Source: Reticulitermes speratus (Eukaryota > Arthropoda > Insecta > Blattodea > Rhinotermitidae). From it: DNA of 64,000 bases. The position numbers and the translations under genes are program-made. The stretch's first letter is position 1, and each line of letters starts with the position of its first letter. Location of the stretch: the NCBI GenBank assembly GCA_021186555.1, contig JAJKFL010000012.1:1860001-1924000 (forward strand). The letters are read 5' to 3'. This document shows, one piece after another, positions 59,301 to 64,000 of the stretch. The notes under the pieces were generated by a model. The model was not told the origin of the DNA. It saw nothing but the letters and a program-made list of their open reading frames with translations, and did not search any database.

Positions 59301-59616
59301 CCCTGGCAATCTTAGCAGATATGCCCAGGGCAGGCTCAGGTCCTATAAATGGACGTGAGGAGTCCAGTCTAGCTAGGTGATCAGCCATTTCAGAACACCA
59401 CTTACCCAGTGGCATGGTGTCGCATCCCTGAAGATTTGAATTCTCATAAAGTTTCTGCTCTTGACTAAAGAGGCTGGGAACTGTTTGATTGGTTGCCCAC
59501 AGATGCAGATGTGGGCAGAGTCGAAGCAGCAGCCCGGGCAGTTCACAGGCAGCACAGGTGCTCGGGTGCTTTCAGCTGCAGAACTTGCATCTGGCTACCA
59601 AGCGTGGGTGAAGAAG
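37600..59616 (+). CDS. Son: SON splicing cofactor (nuclear speckle protein), 5' part
   Basis: SON is a nuclear-speckle scaffold that helps the spliceosome use weak splice sites. Ten exons (37600-38350, 41079-41279, 42894-43008, 44845-45078, 47750-47916, 50965-51122, 54699-54807, 57796-57926, 58439-58549, 59503-59616) have GT/AG borders with consistent phases and give 697 codons without a stop. Order: acidic N-terminus, Lys-rich region (KKKSKRSKSKNKHKD), His/Arg and RS domain (exons 3-4), then the SON-specific C-terminal region: KQKLLEIARKNAMNLL, AIKAGGKSVAEL, DFCKQLSKK, FPVSSGQQHRK, EWVPVSPKK, IVSQRLTAMRKL, and PGQFTGSTGARVLSAAELA. The G-patch and dsRBD exons are expected right of 64000. The long serine-rich repeats of vertebrate SON are absent. 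Introns are large and packed with minisatellites, SINEs and transposons. Confidence 0.95.
39151..39944 (+). mobile_element. Internally deleted DNA transposon with perfect long TIRs (SON intron 1)
   Basis: The TIR AGGGTGGGGCACGGGAACCA plus AGTGTTTTTGGAAT is identical at both ends (34 bases, except for the outermost base) and TA flanks both sides. It is 794 bp. Perfect TIRs and an open frame suggest recent activity in trans. Confidence 0.92.
39277..39828 (+). CDS. Internally deleted transposase with DUF4817-type HTH
   Basis: The frame is open from 39184; MEPWKLEHRMFAYDCFVRSG at 39277 is the usual family start. N-terminal HTH parts (VTAVQRAFRRRFNIHRND; SAALRISNRTVRRIL) join directly to CDLFLWGYLKSRVYEDMPRT, which carries only the last catalytic D, and to the C-terminal DELKEAIRQQITKINRDMLE. 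The region with the first two catalytic Asp residues is missing without loss of frame. It cannot cut DNA but could still bind TIRs. Expression is unknown. Confidence 0.8.
   Translation: MEPWKLEHRMFAYDCFVRSGESVTAVQRAFRRRFNIHRNDSVPAHDTILRWVNNLRTGGSIMKKTPPGPQRTVRTPENVERVRQAMLQSPGRSARRHSAALRISNRTVRRILSTCDLFLWGYLKSRVYEDMPRTLDELKEAIRQQITKINRDMLERVEANFLERLQQCVNENGHHMPDLIFRS
40235..40420 (-). repeat. SINE family 3, degenerate (SON intron 1)
   Basis: GTGCCGTGAAGGCATGTAGG, GTATAGCTCCACTC and CCCTGGTACCCACTGAATAG match the family copies at 31646 and 61439 with many substitutions. Confidence 0.65.
40815..41078 (+). repeat. 67-bp tandem repeat carrying the SON exon 2 splice acceptor, about 4 copies
   Basis: Acceptor-like TTCCAG followed by A(C/T)ACAAA ends at 40878, 40944, 41011 and 41078, spaced 66, 67 and 67 bases; the last is the real exon 2 acceptor. 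Each unit has the pyrimidine-rich lead ACCATCTGTATGTTCCAG. Use of the third acceptor in the SON phase would reach a TAA before exon 2. Confidence 0.85.
41079..41279 (+). CDS. Son: SON exon 2
   Basis: Reads (D)TKPRPGPGKIVIKNLKFSSV, then YEETVRQVEEQAKRKAEQYE and EGELSEDSSEHKE, an acidic, coiled-coil-prone segment. Phase 1 on both sides; donor CCAG|GTATTC. Confidence 0.9.
42120..42200. repeat. Copy of the CCTGAAGATG(G)AGGC repeat family
   Basis: CTGATCCTGAAGATGCAGGC then ATCATGATCCTTTGAAACAC and ATGCAGTGTCATATC. Relatives at 48000-48060, 52650-52800, 58715-58800 and 59885-60075. Longer copies form a hairpin around GGTCAAGCAGTCT. Confidence 0.55.
42240..42433 (+). repeat. SINE family 3, plus orientation (SON intron 2)
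   Basis: Contains TGGTAAAGTGGCCAGGGCAT and GAGTGGAGCTATACC. It ends with the tail repeat ACCTTTACCTGTACCTTTAC, the complement of the tail seen at 31646 and 61439. Confidence 0.75.
42894..43008 (+). CDS. Son: SON exon 3
   Basis: Reads (E)RSPSQDKESKHVHSRKHTTS then DDKRHHRRHHRHHNHRH, a His/Arg-rich segment. The acceptor is TTGTTCAG and the donor CACAG|GTATGC in phase 2. Confidence 0.88.
43009..44844. other. SON intron 3
   Basis: Contains a poly(G) run near 43806-43820 and a short ACATA(ACATA) microsatellite near 44395-44460. Nothing else recognised. Confidence 0.5.
44845..45078 (+). CDS. Son: SON exon 4 (RS domain)
   Basis: Reads (R)SPSQKQRHSRSQSRSRSRD, KYKRSHSSNRNDGHHSRHSR and RKRARRSRSRSRHR, a classic arginine/serine-rich domain for spliceosome contacts. 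It is a whole number of codons, phase 2 on both sides. Confidence 0.93.
45245..45460. repeat. Interspersed repeat shared with 35150-35340
   Basis: See 35150-35340. This copy reads GCGATTGAAAGAGAGTCTCA and GAGCTGAGCGTGATCTGCGC. It lies in SON intron 4. Confidence 0.65.
46310..47425. repeat. Minisatellite of 16-bp half-units (SON intron 4)
   Basis: Alternates GCTGTGTCAATATGGC and ACTATGTCAGCATGGC (30-32-bp dimers), with frequent loss of TAT. About 35 dimers in 1.1 kb. Several overlapping plus-strand ORFs (up to 276 codons) are artefacts of this array. Confidence 0.95.
47750..47916 (+). CDS. Son: SON exon 5
   Basis: Reads RSRSESVGHIDKQKLLEIAR, KNAMNLLKQGVLPSTVV and VVAIKAGGKSVAELT, a segment highly diagnostic of SON. 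Acceptor TGTGCAG; donor ACAG|GTAAGA in phase 1. Confidence 0.96.
48152..48400 (-). repeat. SINE family 3, degenerate (SON intron 5)
   Basis: GTGCCATGAAGGCATATAGG, ACCCATTGAATAGGAGGCTG and GGGCTGGTCTGGATG, followed by a tRNA-like remnant GAAGGGAATCAAACC. Confidence 0.7.
48486..48592. repeat. Short tandem duplication, about 50-bp unit, 2 copies and part
   Basis: CATATGCTGGTCTCCAGAAT plus GTACGGGCGAATGGCCCAGC is repeated, and the first bases start a third time. Confidence 0.9.
48890..49140 (+). pseudogene. LINE ORF2 C-terminal fragment (SON intron 5)
   Basis: Reads MRMRLVGHVAYMAEKKHVYR then VLVGKPEGERPLGRHRHRW, followed by the LINE 3' UTR (AAAATGTAGGACATTTCTTG). The 42-bp minisatellite begins right after its end. 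Confidence 0.78.
49150..50945. repeat. Minisatellite, 42-bp unit, about 43 copies (SON intron 5)
   Basis: The unit is GCACAGGATAGACAGACAGG plus TGCAGTACATTATCTGCAGGAA, with TGCGTGAA and TACGTGAA variants. Because 42 is a multiple of 3 and the unit lacks stops in several frames, very long ORFs appear on both strands (648 codons plus, 664 minus). The plus frame happens to join SON exon 6 in frame. No acceptor in the unit has the phase needed after exon 5. Confidence 0.97.
50965..51122 (+). CDS. Son: SON exon 6
   Basis: Reads (D)FCKQLSKKEALGEASSESEG, EDRHSSGSDAERPFHHPFQI and KERPSSIVMNIR. The acceptor TTTTTCATTCAG lies about 20 bases after the end of the 42-bp array. The donor is CGG|GTAAGT in phase 0. 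Confidence 0.95.
51195..52533. repeat. Minisatellite, 67-bp unit, 20 copies (SON intron 6)
   Basis: The unit is GGTGTAGCTCTTTACATTTC, AAAGATCATAGTGCCTTTGT, ATTTTGTGTAGATACTTTCT and ACTTCTT. Units are nearly identical (one C/T difference recurs). Part of the unit matches the interspersed repeat at 59940-59980. Confidence 0.97.
52650..52800. repeat. Hairpin repeat of the CCCTGAAGATGGAGGC family
   Basis: GTGATGCTGTGCCACTGGGC, GGGTGAAGCAGTCTTCTTGG, then ATCACCCTGAAGATGGAGGC and ACTATGATCTTTTGAAAC. The two halves are partly inverted copies, as expected for a palindromic MITE. Confidence 0.65.
53089..53406. mobile_element. MITE with CCGTATTTTTCGGC-type termini (SON intron 6)
   Basis: Left CCGTATTTTTTGGCATATAA and right (reverse complement) CTGTATTTTTCGGCGTATAG form long imperfect TIRs (over 25 bp). 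TA precedes the left end; the right flank is TG. Tc1/mariner/pogo group by its ends. Non-coding. Confidence 0.75.
53840..53885 (-). pseudogene. LINE ORF2 C-terminal scrap
   Basis: Minus strand reads PSEGKRPLERPRHRWK, the same conserved tail as at 48960 and 55710. Confidence 0.6.
54360..54500 (+). repeat. Repeat end with decayed hammerhead-like motif (SON intron 6)
   Basis: GAAGGGGAGGCCTCCACCTC, TTTTATGGTATTG and CCTGATAATGGCCGGTACAA then ACAGCCAAAACATGT. The order matches 29960-30066. CTGATGA and GAAAC are both mutated. Confidence 0.5.
54699..54807 (+). CDS. Son: SON exon 7
   Basis: Reads NSVQLPVKTLQEKTAEQSKQ then LRIQFPVSSGQQHRKS. FPVSSG-QHRK is a SON hallmark. Two acceptors fit the frame: TGTGACAG before AAC (54699, preferred) and GTGCAG before CTG (54711), so the first four residues are uncertain. 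Donor TCGG|GTGAGT, phase 1. Confidence 0.88.
54905..55490. repeat. Irregular minisatellite, about 25-43-bp units (SON intron 7)
   Basis: About 14 units of GAATGAAGAGCAGATTAGTG followed by variable lengths of TAAGAGTAAGACACGGACA. Confidence 0.92.
55610..55945 (+). pseudogene. LINE ORF2 C-terminal fragment and 3' UTR (SON intron 7)
   Basis: Reads MRWVGHVARMVKRGGVYRIL then IGKPEGK, a stop, then MDLKEMGWGGVDRINVARDR. The 3' UTR ends in a CCAGAAGGACTCTTCCAAGG motif shared with 49100-49140. Confidence 0.8.
56030..57795 (+). repeat. Minisatellite of 33-bp units, each with a copy of the SON exon 8 splice acceptor (about 53 copies)
   Basis: The unit is GGTTGTTACTGTTGCAG|AG followed by AATGAGTGGGTGTC: a pyrimidine-rich tract, an AG, and the first codons of exon 8 (G)AG AAT GAG TGG GT. 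The last unit runs directly into the true exon, where GTGTCGGTTG becomes GTACCGGTGTCGCCC. In the final stretch acceptors end at 57366, 57399, 57432 and so on every 33 bases to 57795. All 14 are in phase after exon 7 and stop-free, each adding ENEWVSVVTVA or a close variant. A 1-base loss at about 57341 breaks the frame for units further left, which also contain other indels. Confidence 0.95.
57796..57926 (+). CDS. Son: SON exon 8
   Basis: Reads (E)NEWVPVSPKKDEPPAAAV, AMKVAETRLQVEMVNQ and VFSSAMFTE. EWVPV is a SON hallmark and sits directly at the exon start, which is why the preceding array can be recognised as copies of this border. Donor GAG|GTGAGT, phase 0. An upstream acceptor would lengthen the exon by multiples of 33 bases. 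Confidence 0.9.
58439..58549 (+). CDS. Son: SON exon 9
   Basis: Reads GLDIGSIVSQRLTAMRKLQE then NPNDVQALSEMYRAQKD. Acceptor CATTGCAG; donor GAT|GTATGT; whole codons on both sides. Confidence 0.96.
58715..58800. repeat. CCTGAAGATGG-family repeat, partial
   Basis: GTGATGTGACGCTGTGTCGT, TGGTTGGCAGC and CTTCATCTTCAGGGGTCAAG match the family at 59885-60075. Confidence 0.55.
58805..59440 (-). pseudogene. LINE of the RNase H-bearing I/R1-like group, 3' end (SON intron 9)
   Basis: Minus frame 59415-58900 reads MPLGKWCSEMADHLARLDSS (last RNase H motif), RNQLRILTGLFTGHCHLKGH, and the zinc-knuckle-like CDRCKQASETASHVLGDCEA. It ends LHFVQSAGLLNK. The 3' tail is a short ATTCT repeat on the minus strand (58810-58832), typical of simple-repeat LINE tails. 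It is 5'-truncated near 59430 but the visible frame is intact, so the insertion is fairly young. Clade assignment is tentative. Confidence 0.85.
59503..59616 (+). CDS. Son: SON exon 10 (last in window)
   Basis: Reads MQMWAESKQQPGQFTGSTGA, RVLSAAELASGYQAWVKK. PGQFTGSTG precedes the G-patch in all SON proteins. Donor AAG|GTTGGG in phase 0. No G-patch exon is seen up to 64000. Confidence 0.95.
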
Positions 59617-59884
59617 GTTGGGTCCTTTACTGTTCGCATATTTTGGCGTTTTGACCGTTTGTTCTTAAAGAGTCCTGGGCCAGCCTTTGTTGGGAGGGGT
59701 AGTGTTTCTGGGTTAGTCTCAAGTGGAAGCTGTACCTTTGTTGTAGCTGAGGGAAGAGAAACATTGTGCACCACATTGGTGTGGTCTTGAACCTGGGACG
59801 TTTGGTACAAAAGTGTAGGGCCTTATGCCAGTGCAGTTGAAAACCAATACGAAGTACTAGACCTGAGGTTGTGACTGGTGTTGC

Positions 59885-60075
59885 TGAAGAGTCAAGTTTT
59901 CTGGGATGTGATGCTGTGTTGCTGGGTAAGTAGTTGCCAGAGTGTCAAAGGTCAGTAGTGCCTTTGTCTTCCAGGATCAAGCAGTGCAAGGAGACCAGAC
60001 TGCTTCAGCCTGAACATGAAGGTACTGCCATGCTTTGAAGTGGTGGGGCCTACTCAGCCGGTGCTGCAGTGTCAT
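59885..60075. repeat. Best copy of the hairpin repeat family (SON intron 10)
   Basis: GGGATGTGATGCTGTGTTGC, AAAGGTCAGTAGTGCCTTTG, GGATCAAGCAGTGCAAGGAG and CTGCTTCAGCCTGAACATGA, TGCAGTGTCATATTCC. The first and second halves are imperfect inverted repeats. It contains the sequence amplified in the 67-bp array at 51195-52533. Confidence 0.7.
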
Positions 60076-60662
60076 ATTCCAGAAGAGTTCGGTTGTCAAT
60101 ATCACCTTAAGACTACGGTCTTACAGTCTGATACATAGATATCTGCTGCCTCCATCTTCAGGTTAGAAAGACTAAGCTGAATGGAGTAATAGTAATACAG
60201 AGAATGGAGTGCATGGCATTGAGGGTGGGAAAATACAAACTTTTAAGGAGGACAGTACATGAAACTGGCAGAAGCAGGAGGAGAAAGGTAAAAGTGAAAG
60301 TGGAAAGCGGGTCTGCCACCGCCATATTGCGTTATGTGTTCTCATAACATGTTAGACTACTGGGGGGGGGCATGGGGCCCTGGGTTGAGGTGTAATCTCT
60401 GCACAGATAGAGATGTGTATTGTGTGTTGCACTCTACAATGTGATGTAACACGGCACATATGGTTTTCAGTGCCATGTAGGAATTGCCAGAATGTATGTT
60501 TTGTGTGTGTTACACTTGTGGTGAACCAGTCAGTTTGGCAAAGCAGGTTATTGAAATAAGTTTATAGGTGTCGGCTGCATAATGTTGAATTTGGAGGGTT
60601 TTAATGAAATTTGGTGTGTATATGTGTGTTGTTGCTAAGATTATGTTGTGGCAGTGATGAAG

Positions 60663-60838
60663 GAATGAATGAGTGTGGAGCATTGGTGTAATGATATTGA
60701 CAGGGGGGAACAAAAGTACTTGGAGACAAACCTGTCACAGTGCCACTTTTTCCACCCCAAATCACACATGGACTGGCCTGGTATTGAACCCAAGCCTCTG
60801 CAAGGCTGGCAACTGACCACCTGAACCATGGCACCCCG
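60663..60838 (-). repeat. tRNA-derived SINE, family 1, minus orientation
   Basis: Minus strand begins GGTGCCATGGTTCAGGTGGT, then GCTTGGGTTCAATACCAGGC (B box), CCAGTCCATGTG and a TTCATTCATTCCTT end. Compare 722-902. Confidence 0.8.
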
Positions 60839-61438
60839 TTGAAATTCTGTGTTTGTAGGGCGGTTATTAAATGTCAGTTAAATCACGATGCAGCTCATCT
60901 TACTGTAGCATCCAATATACATGAAACTGACCTCTCAACATACTTTCTCATTCCGTTAGAGTCCTAGCAACCAAGCCTCTCCATCTGCCTCCGTCTTCCC
61001 ACCCCTCAGCTCTTCCTCCTCATTTTCCTTCCATCAACTTCCATCCTTCTGTTTGATGTCTTTCCTAATTTGTTGTTGCCATCTTGATCATGGCTATCCT
61101 CTTGAATGTCTTGCTGTTAGTTTCATGGCCAACATTTTGGCATTCCATATGTATTATTCTTAATGTGTTTGTACCCTTCTGTCTTGTTCTTTATTCATGT
61201 ATCTTACAAGTTAAATGCAGTACATTCTCAAAGGTCATGAACCTTGTTGCAGGATTTTATCCTTCTGTGATCACCCATTTTAATGTAATTATTTTCACCT
61301 TTCAAGACTTTGTCTGATGAATCCACATGTTCTTGCACAGATCACTCTCAGCTCAGTCACGTCCTGTCCGTCAACAAGTGAGGTTGACTGCTTTCATGTT
61401 TATGGAGTGAGACTCTCCAAGTATTTAATGTAATGTAT

Positions 61439-62005
61439 AAAGGTAAAGGTAAAGTTCACCCTAGCCGATCCCAGTGGCCGTGCGGTCTAAGGCGTGGGTC
61501 TGCGGCCGCTCGCTTACTGGGATCGTGGGTTCGAATCCCACCGGGGGCATGGATGTCTGTCTGTTGTGAGTGTTGTGTGTTGTCAGGTAGAGGTCTCTGC
61601 GACGGGCTGATCACTCGTCCAGAGGAGTCCTACCGAATGTGGTGTGTCTATCAGTGTGATCGTGAAGCATTGTAAAATGACGAGGCCTAGGCCCCCTAAG
61701 GGCTGTCGAGCCATAGAAAAAAGAAAACAAAGTTCACCCTAGAACAGGCCTTGAAGGCCCTGAGGGGGAGTAGAGGTATAGCTCTACTCTTTCTTTAACC
61801 TCGGTGCTAAATGAGGGTGGATGGTCAATGCCACGTCCCAGCCGCTTTACCCCCGGGAATGACCCGGTACCCATTGTACAGGAGGCTGGGTAGGCCCCAG
61901 GGCCGGTCTGAACAGGTGCTGAAAATCTCCCCCCACTGGGATTCGATTCCCGGACCGTCCAGCCCGTAGCGAGTTCGCTATACTGACTACACTATCCCGG
62001 CCCAC
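61439..62005 (-). repeat. SINE family 3, full length, with nested SINE
   Basis: The target duplication TTTAATGTAATGTAT is at 61424-61438 and 62006-62020. On the minus strand the tRNA-like head starts GGCCGGGATAGTGTAGTCAG, with the B box GGGAATCGAATCCC. It ends in a TTTACCTTTACCTTT-type tail at 61439-61456. SINE family 2 is inserted in it at 61465-61728. Confidence 0.92.
61465..61728 (+). repeat. tRNA-derived SINE, family 2, nested
   Basis: The head CCGATCCCAGTGGCCGTGCG then GTCTAAGGCGTGGG (A box), GTGGGTTCGAATCCCACCGG (B box) resembles a Leu/Ser-type tRNA, followed by a body and an A-rich end (GCCATAGAAAAAAGAAAAC). The target duplication AAAGTTCACCCTAG is at 61451-61464 and 61729-61742, exact over 14 bases. 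Not a functional tRNA gene: the acceptor stem and anticodon arm do not close properly. Confidence 0.93.
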
Positions 62006-62321
62006 TTTAATGTAATGTATGCTTTCAGAAAGTAAACTTTCATGCTGTTTATGCCTTTTGAGATTATCTGTATTTTTATTAGCGGTACTTTATAGTCTTG
62101 AAATGGAATTAACGTTTTACATTGAAAATTGATTCAGATGTTAGTGGGAGTTTTGTCAGTCCCAGCGAATTCTGTACATCGAGACTCGACTGTACCTGTC
62201 AATTCAGAAAGTTTTGTTGTACCTCATTCAGTGTCTTCTGCTCTTTATTTCAGCATTGTTAATAATCCCATGTCAGTGTATGACATAAATACGGATCACA
62301 TTAAGACGTACAGCTTTATGG

Positions 62322-62535
62322 ACTGTGTCATGGCTCAGGCAGTTAGTCACTAGACTGTCATTGCAGAGGACGGGCTTTGATCCAGCGCCAGTGTGTGTTG
62401 GATTTGTGGTGGACAAACTAGCAGTGGGACACATTTCTCTCGTAGTGCTTTTGTTTCCCCTGTCAGTATCATTCCACCTGTGCTCCATATGCAGTTTTCC
62501 CCTGTCAGTATCATTCCATTGTTGCTTTATATTCA
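62322..62535 (+). repeat. tRNA-derived SINE, family 1, plus orientation
   Basis: GTGTCATGGCTCAGGCAGTT (A-box region), GGACGGGCTTTGATCCAGCG (decayed B box), body ending CAGTATCATTCCACCTGTGC with a short duplication. Confidence 0.75.
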
Positions 62536-62539
62536 TGTA

Positions 62540-64000
62540 CATAATCTTAGCAATTTACAGCACCATTAAATAACAGACTTTATAAAGTACAAATATTTTT
62601 AAAAAAAGAACGAAGTTTTAAAGTCTCGTCTCCTTCCATTAAATAAAATAATTCTTTCAGTACATACAAAGTATTGCTGCTCCAAACTGACCATGGCCCT
62701 CACTGTCAGTGCTCACAGCTCTTATCACATTGGCCTGTAACAAATTTTCAGGTGCAAACAGAGGGAGGTTTGTAATGCAGGCACAGACCATCCCCTACAA
62801 GGGGGTGGAGTCTGTGCCTGTAAGGGGAGTAGCCCCGAGCAGCTGGCAACACCTGCAGGCAGGTAGAAGTGTTGCCAGCTGCCAGTCACCTGAAGATTTG
62901 TTACAGACGTCTAGCATGATGAAGTCATCAGGGGAATACCGTGCCGCAGCCTGCAAGTGTCCTTGAAGTGACAGGGCCGTCGAATGGTGAGTAGACGCTT
63001 CAGCATGGGTAAGCACTTGCCTTAGTACGAACACAGTCTTGTCACACAACATGACTCACTGGGGCTGACTGTCAGGTTAGTTTTGGTTCAAATGGTGGTT
63101 GTCTTTTGGGTGTTCACACTGTGTAGTGTGCTTTGTTCTAACATTTTGGAGGAACGTCTTGCCTCCATCTTCAGGGTGACAATTGGTCCAGGTAGATGGT
63201 GAAGTCATGAAGAAATGTGTTGTTTATATAGCAAAATTTAAGGGAATTTTGCAAATGAAACCTATGCACAGTGTTATTCCAGAGGTTATGCTGTCTTCAC
63301 ATATTCCACTGTTTGAGGCTTTGAAATTGGCCACTTTTGAGAGTCTTAACTCCCATTGGCTCAGAAGAGTCCTGTCCCCTCTTCCCCCTTCTGTAGGCAT
63401 GATTGCCCAAACTCCCACGAACTTTCCTATATGACTGACACATCTTCTTCCGCCACGTCACCAAGCATCCACCTCTACCAGTTCAGTCAGTGTGCTGTCC
63501 ACAGCATCCACACAAACAGAGCTCACTGCATGGTCTGAAAGCCCAACAGATGACCATTATTTGAACAACTGCCAAGGAAATGTGAAAACTCACAGTTCCC
63601 AGTTGTGGCTCTTGATCCCACTCAGGCCTCTAAATGCTTCGGTTTTGATCAGGGGGTGGTACACACTGCCGCCAGTGTCTGGCAGAAGGGGCCTGCAGCA
63701 TCTTGTGGTACACACTGCCGCCAGTGTCTGGCAGAAGGGGCCTGCAGCATCTTGTGGGCTCAGAACTGCACATAACACGCTTGATCTGACCAGTCCCAAA
63801 CACAGCTTGAGTCTCCCTGTTACACAAGTTAGGAAGTGTGTGCAAGGCTTGCAGATGAGTTATGTCATTGTCTTAGCAACAGTCTGCTCATGCTGAGTTG
63901 TGAGATCTGAGGGTCTCACATTGGTGTTGCTGAAGATGCAGGGCAAGCAGTTTGTGACCTGTGGAGGGATTGTAGTGCCTTTGTGTTCAGGGTAGGCTGA
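62540..64000. other. Presumed SON intron 10, nothing coding recognised
   Basis: Contains a 49-bp duplication at 63656-63755 and a CATCTTCAGGGTGAC repeat scrap near 63166. No G-patch or dsRBD codons found. Confidence 0.5.
63656..63755. repeat. Tandem duplication, 49-bp unit, 2 copies
   Basis: GTGGTACACACTGCCGCCAG, TGTCTGGCAGAAGGGGCCTG and CAGCATCTT occurs twice head to tail. Confidence 0.92.

Noticed and set aside
61465-61540. tRNA-Leu or tRNA-Ser gene
   Set aside because: B box is perfect but the cloverleaf does not close and the unit has a SINE body, A-rich tail and target duplication.

Overview
The window is nuclear DNA from an animal with intron-rich genes. An arthropod is most likely, and a large-genome hemimetabolous insect (cockroach- or termite-like) is my inference. 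The basis is a Dicer-2-like helicase, mariner, jockey-like and I/R1-like transposons, tRNA-derived SINEs, many pogo/Tigger-type miniature elements and very abundant minisatellites. No bacterial gene organisation is present.

Three protein genes can be read with confidence. (1) 953-11428, minus strand: the 5' half of a Dicer gene. Seven coding exons join in one unbroken frame of 554 codons covering the whole DExH helicase; the RNase part lies left of the window. (2) 26835-32424, plus strand: a complete three-exon gene for ribosomal protein L18a, 177 residues. (3) 37600-59616, plus strand: ten exons of the SON splicing-cofactor gene (697 codons, with RS domain and SON C-terminal region); the G-patch and dsRNA-binding exons lie right of the window.

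The rest is repeats. 1731-5131, inside a Dicer intron, is a near-perfect palindrome with 1.67 kb arms. 6556-7516, 7859-9066, 14955-16554, 16555-17140, 46310-47425, 49150-50945, 51195-52533, 54905-55490 and 56030-57795 are minisatellites, about 11 kb together. 17344-25720 is a nest of transposons: a jockey-like LINE end cut by a mariner, a duplicated 1.7 kb segment, a LINE with a Tigger-like element inside it, and small foldback inserts. SINEs, one nested in another with both target duplications visible, and TA-flanked MITEs lie in introns and between genes.

Most interesting: the 33-bp minisatellite before SON exon 8 is an expansion of that exon's own 3' splice site plus its first codons. The last 14 acceptors are all in phase, so alternative acceptor choice could add 11 residues at a time. 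A smaller version (67-bp unit) precedes SON exon 2. The Dicer intron palindrome would be transcribed as a long double-stranded hairpin, the kind of RNA Dicer cuts. Several palindromic or foldback repeats share a hammerhead-ribozyme-like motif, best formed at 3721-3766. These three readings are inferences from sequence only.
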